Source: Trochalopteron elliotii (Eukaryota; Chordata; Aves; Passeriformes; Leiothrichidae). Taken from it: 64,000 bases of DNA. The notes under the pieces were generated by a model. The model had not been told where the DNA came from and searched no databases. It was given only the letters and a program-made list of their open reading frames with translations. The translations under genes and the position numbers were made by a program. The DNA lies in the NCBI GenBank assembly GCA_024734555.1, contig JANPWX010000010.1:3475077-3539076 (forward strand), in the 5' to 3' direction. Every line of letters begins with the position of its first letter. Positions within the stretch are counted from its first letter, which is position 1. Below are positions 12,201 through 24,353 of the stretch, piece after piece.

Positions 12201-14400
12201 TCACAATTCAAAATTGAAAGGCAAATATGCCTTGAGGTTAGTGCAGAGACCCCACTTTGTACACAGTTTCACCCCTGGCCAATGCAAAATGTGTTTTGCT
12301 GCAAATATGGTGTGTGAGCTACCAACACACTTTGCAGGGTAAGAACTGTGTGCAAGCAGATATTTACTGGATGAGGATGCTGTAAATGGAGACACATTTT
12401 GTAGTCTCCCTGTGTACTTGGAGGTACGGTGTACTTATGCAGATCCTCCCCATGTGGAAGAAGACAGGTTATTTTTCTTTTCACCTATTTTTGATTGAGT
12501 TTGACAAGAAGATCTTCAGACATGTTTTGATACACACCAAACACACCTGATCCCTGCAGGACACTCAGTGTGTCTGTAACATGGACAAGAGCTCACCAGA
12601 AGAATGTAAAAAGAGCAGTTCTTCTTCCTCTACCTGGGTTCAAAGGCTGCATTGATTTTTACATTAATTTTATGTAGGTTCTGATGAAAAATATGGATTA
12701 AAAAGTACTTTCCAAGTTTATAAGTTATCAGTTGCTGCTTTCAAGTCTTCTGCATGTGCTGTATGTTAGGAATAACACACTCCACAACATGATGGATGAA
12801 GCAAATACTTTCATCTATGCCTGATGATCCAGAGTGGATATCAACAGATTCAGGAGAAGGAATCTACAAAATAATTCTCCCATGAAGATCTGATCTTCCT
12901 TCTTTTCAATAGGACTATGGTGGGGGTTTTGTTCCTATGCTATGAACAGTTAATACTAGACACCATTTCCCCTTGGTCTGCATCCTGTTTTTGAGAACAA
13001 TAGCTGAATTTTTGACTGAGTGCAAGCCCATAATTCATGTTTGCTTGCATCCTTTGGAGCACAGATTTGGCTGATACTATAATAATTTAGTGCATTGAAA
13101 TGACTGTTCCAATTAGAGCAGAGATTTGGGTTTGTTGTTTTTTGGGGTTTTTTTTTCTAGTCAATAATATTATTTCTAAAGACTTAAATATTTTAGAAAT
13201 AATAAACAAGGAAGAGAGGCCTCACCTCTTGATGAAATATGTGTGCATAAATTCCCTTGACTTAATCTCCAGTCCACTCGAATATGATACGGCTCAAAAG
13301 TTCATCTTGGGATCAAATTTTGTTGAGTTTACATCCTGTTTGGGAAAGACAGCTTGAAACAGATAAGAGGAATCCAGTGAAAAACAGAGGGAGAGGAAGG
13401 CAGTGGTCAAAATGGAATAAACACAACAGTTGGAGGAAAAACAAATGCATTAAAAGAGTGAGTATTTTGTACAGAACCTCAGTTTTGATGGTGTCACTAG
13501 TTTTCACCCAAATTGTCCTCTGAGCACAGTCCAAACAGTTGCTGGATGCATTGAACCTGCTGAGCATCAGTCACTGTCAGTCCCCTACATGTTGTTGGTG
13601 CCCTTTGCAAAGCAAAAAGTGATCACCAACAACATTAGTGCTTTTACTGATGTGACAGAAACCATGTCACCAAAAGGTTGCTCCCAGTCAGGAATTTGGA
13701 AATGCTGATTTAATTACTCTGGGACAACTTTTATTCAGGCACTTATGCCGATCTCCAGGATAATGAGAGTTGCCTCTGGAGGCCTGAATAATTTGCATTC
13801 CTACATCTGTAACTCCAAACTGATGGGAAAGCATCTGCTCCCTTCCCTATGCATCTGTCTCCTTTCCAGGAGGCAGACTCTGCTGTATTCCTCAGGTTCA
13901 GGATTGACCCCAACATATATTTAGTTCTCTGCTACCAGTGAGACTGTAAAAATCCACCCAACATTTGATTTATATTTTCTATGTTTCTTCCTTCTTCCCT
14001 GCTGATTCAGAATGTTTTAAAACATCCCCTTTTATTTATGTGCCTTAATTCTCTCCCTTCCACTGTGAAACAATTAAACCTTTCTGCAAAGGTCTCATTT
14101 TTCACACCTTTCCCAGTTGCTGCTGGATCCCCTCTGAACTGTCTCACATTGTCTGGCTGGAAAACTTTTCCAGGTTTTATAACCTCATTCTTGAGATGTT
14201 AAGGGGTCTTGAGGAGTCCCACTTGGGAGCTCTGCAAAGCAAGACAGTGGAGGGCAGATAGGAGCAGCTGCCATGGAGCTGTGTCTCATGACCTAAAAAA
14301 TTATCCCTAGTCAGTATGTAAATGTTACTGGACATAGTCTTAGCCTGGTCCATTTGTCAAGTGAAACATGAAGGTGATTTAAATTGATGGTGTAAACTGC
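9291..14400. other. Intergenic, no gene seen
   Basis: About 5 kb of unique sequence. It includes three copies of a 10-bp unit (tattttgcag) at 9847-9877. Open frames are short, and none resembles a known protein. Confidence 0.55.
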
Positions 14401-14401
14401 T

Positions 14402-15060
14402 TCACAAGCAAGGAGAGGTGTAGACAGTTGTGAGCAATGTTAGATGAGCCTTTGTGTTTAAGGAATACTGTCTCTCGCATGCAGTCTGTCCCATCTCATC
14501 CCGATTTAAAAAACTGAGAACATACAGAGCTTTAGCTAGTCTATTGTGAGGGCACCCCAACTCTCCCCCTTTTTGTTTTTCAAGCATGGTCTTTAGGGTT
14601 CTATGAGCATGCTCAGCTTACACTGTGGGAGGGCAGGAAATGCCCGTTTTGTGAGACACACCTCATTGATGCCGGAAGTTGCGAACTCACTCCAAGGTGT
14701 AGGCAGGTCCATTGTCCATTTTGATGGTGTTGGGAAGGCCCAGAGTGACAAAACAGGTGAGCCAATGACAGCATCACGGACTTTTTCTCTGTGTGGGCAG
14801 TTGCCATTAGAAAATGGGAATGGCTATCAGTAGATATATGAACATATTTTAAACGATCAAATTCTGGGATATGAGTAACATCAATTTGCTAAATGGAATT
14901 AGCAGTTAAACCCCAGGGGCTAGTGCCTTCTGCTAAGGAAGCAGGAGCAACCCCACAACAGGAGGGACAAGATAACAGGATATCACGGGCTTGTGAGGAA
15001 GTTAATTAAAATTGCTTGCTAAGAGAACAAGCATTTTGGTGTAAAAAATTGTGAGATAAC
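14402..15060 (-). pseudogene. ERV integrase remnant (betaretrovirus-like pol)
   Basis: Follows the RNase H remnant on the minus strand. The N-terminal zinc domain is visible (LSHNFLHQN, then CPSC), then the catalytic core with QIDVTHIPEF and DNGPAYT, and a glutamate before HRTLKTMLEKQKGG, so the three DDE residues can each be located. It is broken: a stop just after the first histidine region (near 15003), a tryptophan changed to stop before QIDV, at least one frameshift in the core and further stops before the glutamate. Beyond about 14490 the similarity fades. I see no env gene. It cannot encode an active enzyme. Confidence 0.85.
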
Positions 15061-15718
15061 TTGGCCTGTGGAAAAGTATTTGCACTTGCCATCACAGTGA
15101 TATCTGCATAGTTATTACCTTCTGCAATAGGGCCAGGTAAACCTGTGTGGGAGTGAACATGTAACACATAAAAATCATGCTGCCAACTGTTAATCAAGGT
15201 CCACAACGTTCTCAACTCTGTAAACAAAAGATGGCTATTAACATATTTTAAATATGAAGATTCTAAACAGAATACCACATTGGGAGCATATGAGGAATCA
15301 GTTATGATGTTAAGTGGTTCCTGTGAAAATAACTGAAAGGCAAATTGAAGAGCAGTCAATTCTAAAATTTGCATGGAAGCATCCTTTAACATTAATACCC
15401 TCTTATATCACTAGACAGTCACCTTCACACCAAATCACTGCAGCTTTGTTGGTTTTGCGGGATGTGTCTGTAAAAACAGTTGATCCATTGACAGGGTCAT
15501 GCTCAGCAGTATTTTGCTTACAGGGGGATGTTACCCATCAGGGGGATGTTACCCATCTCTGTCCATAAACAATGTGAGGGATAATGGATAGATAACTGTC
15601 CAGAAAAATCTGCAAGCGCAATTTGAAAGTTAGTGTTTTCTGACAACAACCATGATAAACTTTCTTTAGTTGCAGGTAGGTAGATGGTATTTTTATCCCG
15701 TCCCTTTGTTGAGGGCAA
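15006..15718 (-). pseudogene. ERV reverse-transcriptase end and RNase H remnant
   Basis: Begins inside the RT connection region (IYLPATKESLSWLLSENT, then ALADFSGQLSIHYPSH) and continues to RNase H (TVFTDTS, ILELTAL, IITDSSY, VHSHTGLPGP, NNYAD), so the acidic active-site positions can be recognised. Frame breaks lie near 15410 (stop) and around a duplicated 18-bp unit at about 15521-15557. Protease and the polymerase part of RT are absent: gag nucleocapsid joins this segment directly near 15710. This is a large internal deletion. Confidence 0.85.
15521..15557 (-). repeat. 18-bp tandem duplication inside ERV pol
   Basis: The unit gggggatgttacccatca appears twice in a row, giving a doubled MGNIPL in the decayed frame. 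Probably replication slippage after insertion. Confidence 0.85.
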
Positions 15719-16209
15719 TCCTTTTTAAAATGATCCACTGAACCACATTTAAAACAACCCCTTGCCCACATGTCCAAAACCCAGAAGTGAGCAGCTAAAG
15801 CCACAGCCAGAGAGTTGGTGTGATGAGCGGCAGTTCCCACATTTTGGCATGCTCTAACTATATTTGTTATGCCACAAGTATGCAGGTTACGAACAGTGAG
15901 CAATGCTTTTCTACAGCCTTCATTTGCATTTGTGAAAGTAAACTGCCTCAACAGAATAGCTCTAGCTTCATCATCATTGACTTGCCAGGAGAGTGCAGCT
16001 TGTAGTCTGTCCAGGAACTGCACGAAAAACTCCACTGGACCCTGTAAAATCTTCGAGAATGATATGCTGGAATCCATACGCATCCCAAGGAGTTGGCGCA
16101 GTGCTTCCAGAGCTAGGTGGGTGATGTTATCATATATATCACGTGGGTAGCTGTCGCAGTGAGGGTGGCTGTGACAAATCTTTGAGTCCCCTGAATTCAG
16201 GGGGAGCAT
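15710..16209 (-). pseudogene. ERV gag remnant: capsid C-terminal part and nucleocapsid
   Basis: Shows the capsid major homology region (ILQGPVEFFVQFLDRLQAAL) and one zinc knuckle CFKCGSVDHFKKDC (C-x2-C-x4-H-x4-C). These belong to class II (betaretrovirus-like) Gag. This part is in one open frame of about 170 codons, the best preserved stretch of the provirus. It runs straight into a shifted pol frame near 15710. Confidence 0.9.
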
Positions 16210-16589
16210 GGCGCAAAATAAGAAAAAGGATCAGGAACAATGGAGTGGCTGAAAAGAAAACTACTTTAATAAGAAATGAAAACAGGAATAATTCCCAGAA
16301 ATTGAACGCAGTTTAGGGACAAGCCCCAAGAGACCAGAAACAAGGGAGAAGTAACAATATACAGTCTTGGAGGTGGAACATTCTAGAAACAATGTCATAT
16401 ATGAAATACAAGTAACCAATAGGGGAATAGAACTTGGACTAATTAACATAACAACTTCAAAGGCTCTTGGGAGGAGAGCTCAGGCTCGCCCTGAGTTAGG
16501 TGAATGTTTCCTAGGGCTTGAAGCTAAGGCTTGGATTGTTAGAGGTGAAGTCTGGCTGACCCTGTGTCCCAGTCAGGCTGACTCCCACA
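16210..16589 (-). mobile_element. LTR-like insertion splitting the ERV capsid
   Basis: About 380 bp that interrupts capsid similarity. On the minus strand it starts TGTGGGAGTCAGCC and carries ATTAAA near its far end, as an LTR would. The right edge (16589) is fairly clear. The left edge and a target duplication are not. Confidence 0.5.
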
Positions 16590-17430
16590 GGTAGCCTGAC
16601 TGCACTGTGGGGACTGGGTAAGGACCCTCTCCTGTTAGCTGCGTGACAACAGTTGGGAGATTTCTGTCCTGCAGTGCTTCCGCCTGGGCCGTACACAATT
16701 CTTGGTGGTCAGTTAGCCACACTGAGAACTGTGTCGCTGTTAAGATCATTTTCATTATGCTTTTCCAGTCGTGAGGTATGAGGATGTACACTGTACTGAT
16801 GGACTCTAGATAGCTTAGGATGTGATAGGAGGATATGCCACTTCCTTCTACTAGCGGTCCTCAGCTCTTTAATTACTTTATAGCCTAATTTTCTGTACAC
16901 CGGGCATTGGTTTGGCTCATATATAACTGGGCAGGCAGTAATGACTGCCAGGTGGCCCTCCTTCATCACAGCCTCCCTGCATTTTCGCCAACACTGGATT
17001 ACAATATTGTTATTCTGGGCAAGAAGTGAGCCTGCCGCTTGCTCGTTTCACAGGAACTCCTCACCAAGGGGATCAATTGCTCAGGGATTTCCATCTGGGT
17101 AAGGCAATTCCATGGGGCATGAGTTAATCTCGGGGTAGCTTGATGCATTGGATACAGGTTTTGGTGGTGCTGAGGGGGAATTAGCTTCTGAAGTCACAAA
17201 ATGGCCTTCATGATTGTCTCCCACGTGGAGAGGGGCTCGCAAGCTTTAGCATAGCTATCCGTGGAGATATCAGAAAGTCTCTGCCCTACCACTTGCCAGG
17301 CTTCCAATTGAAGGGGCCCACCAAAGGGAAAATCTCTAACATGATTAGACACCCAGTCCAGCAGGGTGCTTAACTTTGCATCAGCAACATTAATAGTTTG
17401 CTGATGCAGGAGCCACCATACGTGCTTCAA
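16590..17430 (-). pseudogene. ERV gag remnant: matrix, proline-rich linker and capsid N-terminal part
   Basis: Matrix-like sequence (LLDWVSNHVRDFPFGGPLQL, WQVVGQRLSD) lies at 17194-17430. After a frame change comes a proline-rich linker with a PSAP late-domain motif (17165-17176), then capsid N-terminal sequence (PVIYEPNQ, KLGYKVIKEL) at about 16700-16969. Stops and frameshifts separate the parts. Order and spacing fit Gag of a class II retrovirus. Confidence 0.82.
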
Positions 17431-17652
17431 GCTCGTTCTTTGCTCCAGGGATATTCCACCTCCCTTATTGCTTCCACTGGTTACTCACCTGCTAGATGAT
17501 GCGCGCGCACTTTTGGATTCCTGAGTTCCTTGCTGAACTCCTCCCGGATCCTTTCCTGGATCCTTTTCCCCGGACTCTTCCTGGCTGGCCAATTCCTTGA
17601 CTCAGTGGAAGTTGCTTCTGGAGTAGTACACACGCTACACCACCTTATAGGT

Positions 17653-17670
17653 TCTGATTTGGGCCAGCCA
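17653..17670 (-). other. Probable ERV primer binding site
   Basis: TGGCTGGCCCAAATCAGA starts two bases after the proposed LTR end, the usual place and first three bases for a PBS. I do not assign the tRNA. Confidence 0.5.
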
Positions 17671-17672
17671 TT

Positions 17673-18056
17673 TGTGGCAATGGGGAACAAAGCAACACGG
17701 ACCTCCTTATACATCTGAAGAAGATGGCTTTATTGTAGAAATCACCTCCCTTGTAGGCTTTTAATTTCAACCAGACAAAACCAGGACTTAACAGAAGAAG
17801 GGCACCCGTGGCTGGCTCAGCTGCAGTCTGCTGTCCACGTGTCCTATCACCCAATCACCTTCCCCTTCATGTGCTGTCCACACATTTCTCCTCATAACTG
17901 CCTCTCATCTGCCCCAACTGACTTCCAACCAAGCAGCCTGCAGCTGTGCCTTTCCTTCTGGTGAACATGAGCCTTAACAACTTTAACAAATATAACCCCA
18001 TATTCCACAGTTCTGTCATCCAGAAGTTACCTAAATGTCCTTTAAGGAGCACAACA
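17673..18056 (-). mobile_element. 5' LTR of the gag-pol provirus
   Basis: On the minus strand it begins TGTTGTGCTCC and ends CCACA (TG...CA), 384 bp. It carries AATAAA at 17734-17729 about 55 bp before its end. The PBS and gag follow directly. No matching 3' LTR is visible in the window, so the provirus has lost its 3' end. Confidence 0.7.
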
Positions 18057-19634
18057 TTCTTCATATTGAGACAAAACTAAGGATGATTGATAGGATCCAT
18101 GTAGCATTCCCCTTGGCCTGGAAAGGAGGACAGTACTTAAAGAATAGAAAACACCCATGTTGGTAGGGGAGAGAACCAGACTAGCCATCTAGACATGGAG
18201 TTATCATGGGAGCTCTATTTCCAGCTACACTTCCTACAGAGCTTTATCCAGAAGTGATGTTTTGTCAATATCTATTCACTTAGGAGACTTGGTAGAGGAA
18301 AGTTCAAAATAAGAATTCAGTTACACACATATGAAAATGGTTTTGTGCTATTTGTGGCATTTCTGAATATCCCAAGACGCAGAAATTCACAGGGAATTTC
18401 CATATCAAACATAGTCCCCTAGAGACTTCATGCACCAGGTGGAAGAACCAGCAGCTAATAAGAACTGTAAAGATTTATATTTTAGGTTTAAATATCTAGA
18501 GTGGCAATTAAAGCACCCAAATAATTTTCTGGATCTTTACCTCAGTGGACATCATTCTTTCTAAACAGGAAAGGAGCTTGATTTAGGGGTGATGGATCCA
18601 TTTTAACAATTCAATTACTTGCTTGATGCCTGTGGTGTAACACAGGGACACATTGAAGAAAAGATGAAGTCTTGAATCACATGTATGAGGCAAGAAACTT
18701 ATGCTAAAGTCTGGTATAAAGTGTTTTCCAAGAGTAAACCATCAGTGAAAATCAGGGTTTGAAACTCTTCAATCTATGCTTCTTGTCAGAAATTTTTGTA
18801 ACAACATTTTAAAGTGAAAGGCAGTAGAGATAAAAAACATGTAAATATTATTTTTAAAAGCATTAATTACAATATACTTATGATAGAAGGAATTTCTACA
18901 ACATAAAGCATTTTTGAATGAAAATCTTACCTGATGGGTCTCTTCTGGGATTTCAAAAGGTAACTACCATTATTTTTTTTTATGTTCTTCCTGTGTCCCA
19001 GCACTAACTGATACTTCAAAACATGAAAAGATTTATATAATTTCAACAGGCTAATATTTTATGTCTATTTTATTTTATTTTCTCTGCTTAATTTAGTGAT
19101 AACTGGGAGGGATAGTATTTAGCATTAGCTGTTTGAAATATTCCATTTTATTATCTAGAGTAAAAATAAAAACAAATTTAATGTAGCAACGGGCTTTTTT
19201 GTTGGTGGCAGGGTTTTCTTGTTTGTTTGATTGGTTGGAGTTTTTTAGATTTTATTGTATGTCCTTTCAGCAGTAGGAATATCTGAATTAAATTGAAGCT
19301 TTGGCCTTACAAAGGAGACATTTGCCAACTTCATATTTTTCAGAATTTTTATTGAAAACTTTGGTAATATTAACTTTAATTTTGAGCTATAAAACTCAGG
19401 AGGGGAAAAAAGGGAAACTCAAACTTCCACAAGCTGACTAGCTCTGTCGACATCTGACGTCATCAGCCACTTTTGCCATTTTTCTGGACACTTCTGCCAA
19501 ATCCCTTCTACTGCTTCAGTCCAGGGAACAGATGTCAGTTACAGGCTCTGTTTCTTTGTTATTCTATTCTTTACCTAAGTGCATGACCCATTCTTGTTTT
19601 CCAAAGATTTGGAGAATAATTTAGAACAGAAGGA
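18057..19634. other. Intergenic, nothing recognised
   Basis: AT-rich unique sequence with no long open frames. Confidence 0.6.
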
Positions 19635-19935
19635 GCCTCTGGAGAACTCCAATCCAGCTCCCTGATTGAAGCTGGGCCAACTTCAGTGTCAGAAGTAGTT
19701 GCTCAGGGTCTGGCCCTGATGAGTTTTGGGTCTCCAAGGCCTTTCCAGAGTTTGACCTCTCTCATTATGAAGACTTTTTCCCTTATGTTTAATGTGAACT
19801 TCCCCAGCTGCAGCTCTCAGCAGTTTTATCTTGTCCCTTCAGTGAATACTCCTGGGAGGAGCTGATGCCTTTCCTTGTAGCTGTCCATCCAGTGATGACC
19901 AAAGATTTCCCCTCAGGACTGTCTCTTCTTCAGGC
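19635..19935 (-). mobile_element. Old CR1 fragment
   Basis: Diverged CR1-like phrases in reverse order (tccagctccctgattgaa, ctgtctcttcttcaggctga). Older than the neighbouring copies, judging by divergence. Confidence 0.5.
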
Positions 19936-19989
19936 TGAACAAGCCTAATTCCTGCTTCCGGTTCTAATTTCACCCTGACCATTCCTTCC

Positions 19990-20200
19990 CCATTCTTCAC
20001 TGTAAGGGTGACAGAGTACTACATTAGGCTGTCCAGAGAGCTTGTGTCATCTCCTCCTCTGGAAATCTTTAAAACCCATGGGGACATGATCCTGTGCAAT
20101 ATGGTCTGGGTGAACCTGCTCTAGCAGTGGGGTTGGATTAGATGATCTCCAGAGATGCCTTGCAGCCCTAATCATTCGGTGATTCTGTAATTTGGATTCT
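19990..20200 (+). mobile_element. CR1 LINE 3' fragment
   Basis: Plus-strand CR1 tail ending ggttggattagatgatctcc and cggtgattctgt. It faces the older copy just before it. Confidence 0.7.
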
Positions 20201-20465
20201 GAAGTCGTGGTTTAGCTATTCTTATTCCCCTTCTCTTTTCCTTGTGCCATACCTCCAGGCTAGTTGTCCATTCCAAACCTTCTTCTCTTTGGTGGGTTTT
20301 CTGACTGAAAATGGAAGTCTCTCCTTCACTGGTGTTCAGGACCAGGGACTCCCTTCTCCACTCCCTTTTCTGGGAAAGTCAGGAATAGTAAAGAGGAATC
20401 TTTTCTATAGTCACCTTCCAGAATGTTTCTTCATAGAGTATACTGCTTATGAACTGGAAAATCAT

Positions 20466-20800
20466 GAGGTCATCAAATGGTTTGGGTTGGACAGGACCTT
20501 AAAGAACACCTAGTTCCAGTCCCTGGCCACGGGCAGGGATGCCTTCCACTAGACCAGGTTGCTCCAAGCTCCATCCAACCTGGCCTTGAACACTTTGATG
20601 GATGAGGCATCCACAGTTTCTTTGCAACCTGTGCCATTGTTTTACCATCTTCAGTAAAGAACTTCTTCATTTAAATCTCTGCTCTTATTTTAAAGCTGTT
20701 CCTGCTTTTCCTGTCACTATCTCCCTGTGTAAAAAGCCACTCTTCATCTTACAAGCCCCCTTTAGGTATGGAAAGGCTGCAATCAGTTCTCCCATTGTCA
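20466..20800 (-). mobile_element. CR1 LINE 3' fragment
   Basis: Minus-strand CR1: tttgggttggacaggacctt, ccactagaccaggttgctcc and catccaacctggccttgaac in order, about 330 bp. Confidence 0.85.
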
Positions 20801-21524
20801 CCCAAATATGTGTCTGATGTGACAGCTGCTAGAAATGGACTGGATGAGGGAATCTGTGCAACTAACTTGGCTCTGCAACACACCAGAACAGCCATGATCC
20901 TTGGGAGAAAGGAGACTCAATGTTGCAGGATTGTTCCCTTATATTTGCCAAAATTTTGCTTAATATCATGTTGCATCAGCCTCCAAATGTCTTTGCTTGT
21001 GAAAGAATGCAGTATAGCCTGACAGACTCTCCTCAGAAAGTTCTTCCATGTGTTTTCAGTTTCTTCTCCCTCCCATTTCAGTTTCACCCCATTTCACTGG
21101 TTACTGATACTTTTATTTCAGTTTGTTTCTCCACAGTAAATAAAAGAGTATTGAATGACATGGGGAATAGATAGGGAGAGGAAATGTTTGAGTTCCCAAA
21201 ATATTAGGAACCAATTACTGTCTTGTATACTAACCCATCATGGCTAGTTTAGGGCTGAGCAGGATCCCAGCAGAAATCTGTGGCCAGAGACTGGTACCCT
21301 GTGATGGTGTTATTTTGTCTTGGCTTTGCAGAAAAAAAATCAAGCTTCTGGAAACTGAGACTTGATTTTCCATGGATAACCAATGAGAATCATGACTTGC
21401 TGAGCTAGTAGGGACCCTCTCTGAGAGTGTTTCTAGTACTTCCAGTACATACATCTACTTGATCCCATTACAGAGGATTGTTTCAGGAAGAAAACATAGC
21501 AAACTGTGGTAGAAAATGCTTAAG

Positions 21525-21905
21525 AAAGATCTATTGTGGTTCAGAAGACTGCAAGGAGACCTCATTGCTGCCTTCCTTTACCTAAAGAGATTTTTAAGAA
21601 GGAGAGAGATGGAGTTTTTAAATGGGCAGAGAGTAACAGCACAAGGAGCAATGGTTTTAAACTGAAAGAGGGGAGGTCTAGATTAGGTGTCAGCAAGAAA
21701 TTCTTGATTGTGAGGGTGGTGAAGCCTTGGCACAGGTTGCCCAGAGAAGCTGTGGCTGCCCTGCCCCTGGAAGTGTTCAAAGCCAGGTTAGATGGAGCCC
21801 TGAGTAAACGGGTTGAGTAAGCTCATGGCAAGGGGGTTGAAATGAGATGGTCTTTAAGGTGCTTTCCAGCCCAAACCAGTTTAGGATTCTGTGTTTCTAT
21901 TGTCC
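21525..21905 (+). mobile_element. CR1 LINE 3' fragment
   Basis: Plus-strand CR1 with the ORF2 end and 3' UTR: gcacaggttgcccagagaag, ctgtggctgccctgcccctg, gatggtctttaaggtgcttt. The open frame at 21536-21820 is the remnant of CR1 ORF2, not a host gene. Confidence 0.9.
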
Positions 21906-22992
21906 TGTCCCATGCAAACAGCTGCAGAAGGGAAACCATTTGTTTCATGTGGCAACTTAAAGAAAACGGAGTTTGCATTGACTGCATAAATCCCAAACGC
22001 TCCATTAGAGATGCCAGAATCACAGAAGGATGTCCCTTGGCTTAGCAGGAGGAGCTCTTTGTATCAACAGAGGTTTTTGCAAGGACTTTATGAAAAAGCA
22101 GTGAATGAGAGTGTAAATTTTGGTTGCAAAATTACAGGCTTTATCATGCCTACTGTCCTGATTCCACTGGGATAGGGTTCATATTCTGCTTCGTTAAATC
22201 GTGACACCAACCAACTAGGACAACGGGACCAGTGGAAAGATGTGTAATGTCTGAGTGATGGCTACCTTTGATGTAGGATCAGGTACTTTGGCATTTGGTC
22301 TTCTTGCGGGCACAGTAACACACAGGAGAGGCAAGAAGTGGGGCTGTCATGTACGTGTCCCTATTTTGAATAATTTTGAACAATGTAATGTAGAGCTCCC
22401 ATTTTCCCTGTTTTCCCTCTCTTTGTAAATCTATTCATATTTTCTTCCCCTCACACTTCTTGTCTCATTCAGAGTAAAAGAATTGGCTGAATCAGGCTCA
22501 TATCACTACTTGGCCGCTTATGCTGCTAACAGAAAAATCCAAATAAGCCATGCTGCACTTTACTTCTGAGACTTATTCCTCCAAAAACTATTTCTGCTGC
22601 CAGAGAAGTCAATGGAAGTCTAATTACTCCCAGATGTTTAGTAATAACAAGTACTTCCTTTTTGTAGAGCAAAACAATAGTGTTAAAACTGTTAATTAAA
22701 TGGGTTTGGCTCTGTCATCAGGTTATGAACTAATTTTAGTCACAGCAGTCAAGCTAATACTGGCTCTCACAGCAGGAGAAACAGTCTTGCCATGCTTGAC
22801 ACAAAATTCTTGAACTCAGTCTGTGGCAAATCAGCATCTGGGTGCACAGCTTGGCTTGCTTTTGAACTTCCAACTAATCCTTGGGATTGCTGCTTGTGCA
22901 AGCCTTCTCCTACAAGATAAAGTGCTTGAGCCATTTGCTTTTGTAGATGTCAAATCAGGCCCTATTGCTGCTGATGGTTTGTTCAAATTCAC
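21906..22992. other. Intergenic, nothing recognised
   Basis: Unique sequence with short chance frames. Confidence 0.55.
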
Positions 22993-22994
22993 AG

Positions 22995-23230
22995 GGTCAC
23001 AGAAATCACAAAATAGTTTGGTTTGGAAGGGACCTTAATGATCATCTTGTTCCAGTTCCCTGTCCTGGGCAGGGACATCTGCTAGACCAGATTGCTCCAA
23101 ACCCCATCCAATCTGACCTTGAATACTTCCAGGCATGGGGCAGACACAACTTTTCTGGGCAACCTGTTCCTAATTCTTGCCTACATCTCCAGTACATTTC
23201 CTTATTCTCCATTGGTTGTACTCAATAATA
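22995..23230 (-). mobile_element. CR1 LINE 3' fragment
   Basis: Minus-strand CR1 tail (ggtttggaagggaccttaat, ctagaccagattgctccaaa). It lies just past the proposed LRRC32 poly(A) site. Confidence 0.85.
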
Positions 23231-23390
23231 TGGAGCAGCTGTCTCTGCTTCAGGACCAGAAGGTAAAGGTCTAAGGTGGAGTACAAATACCATAGAAAAA
23301 TAAGAAGACATTTCTTTTTATCTGTGGAGCGTTCCAAGCTGGTGCTTTAATATATCCACAGCCTTGTGCTTTTTACAAAATTCAGTTGTT

Positions 23391-24353
23391 TTTATTGTAC
23401 AAAATTCCACAATAAAAACCACCAGCCAGTTTCATACATAACTGCTTAAAAATACATAATTATACATCTTTTTGTAGTGTGGTAGTTTTGACATTCACTA
23501 GCTGGAAGAAACAGAAACGGAGCAGCAATTTGACTCTGAATTATTTACCTGGACAGGTTTCAGTTTGACCACTATTTCTCTTATGTGCCTGAATGGACAG
23601 TTCCTGGCATTAACAGAAGACCTGATTTAGTTCCTTTTCAAAGCCACTGAACCCTGTTGTAGCAGGCCAGGCTCGCACTCACTATCATGGTTCCCTTCAA
23701 AAGGGTGAATTTTCTATGAGAGTATGGGATATAACATTTGTCAGTGTCAACTTTAAGCAACGCAGGCTGGCCATGTTAAACACAGCACAGAATGAGGACC
23801 TACAGAAATTTTCTTGCAGCACATCCTCTAGACAATAATATATTTTGGGGAAAAGACAGGTCTGAATAATGGCCCAGGACTGTGTTTCCTATGCATTATT
23901 TCACACTGGTATCTTCAAAACACCTTTTTGCAGTTTAACCTCCCGTGGCCTTTAAAAATAGACATTGAAATGCAGTCATATGCAGTGATTTCCCAACAGT
24001 TTTTCTTAGAAATATAAACATTTCAGTTCAATGTTAGCTGGTTGAAATTCATGCTCCAGGATTTTGTTTAAAAAGCCCTCACCCCAGAGATGACTTTCTT
24101 CACATTAAACTCAGTTAAATATATATTGCACACAAGGGCCAAAATTCTCCTCTTTGAGTTAAACTGTGGATCTGCAAAACATGGAAAATTCTCCTTCCAG
24201 TCCCTGCAACCCATACCAGTGGTGTAATTCAGGGGCACTTCAAAAGCATTTAAAATCTACAGCTGAAAATCAAAGATGAGAATTTTCCCCTTCATTTCTA
24301 CACACTGTCAGTGTAGCACCTGATTACTTCAGTTTTCAAGGCATTTTGTGTTA
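23391..24353 (-). other. LRRC32: Probable 3' UTR of LRRC32 with poly(A) signal
   Basis: Downstream of the TAG stop at 24356-24354 the minus strand runs about 960 bp without recognised repeats to an AATAAA at 23396-23391. A CR1 fragment begins shortly beyond it, at about 23230, which bounds the likely transcript. Earlier or later poly(A) sites cannot be excluded. Confidence 0.5.

Noticed and set aside
14200..14401. A 3' LTR for the gag-pol provirus
   Set aside because: No sequence here or further left resembles the 5' LTR at 17673-18056.
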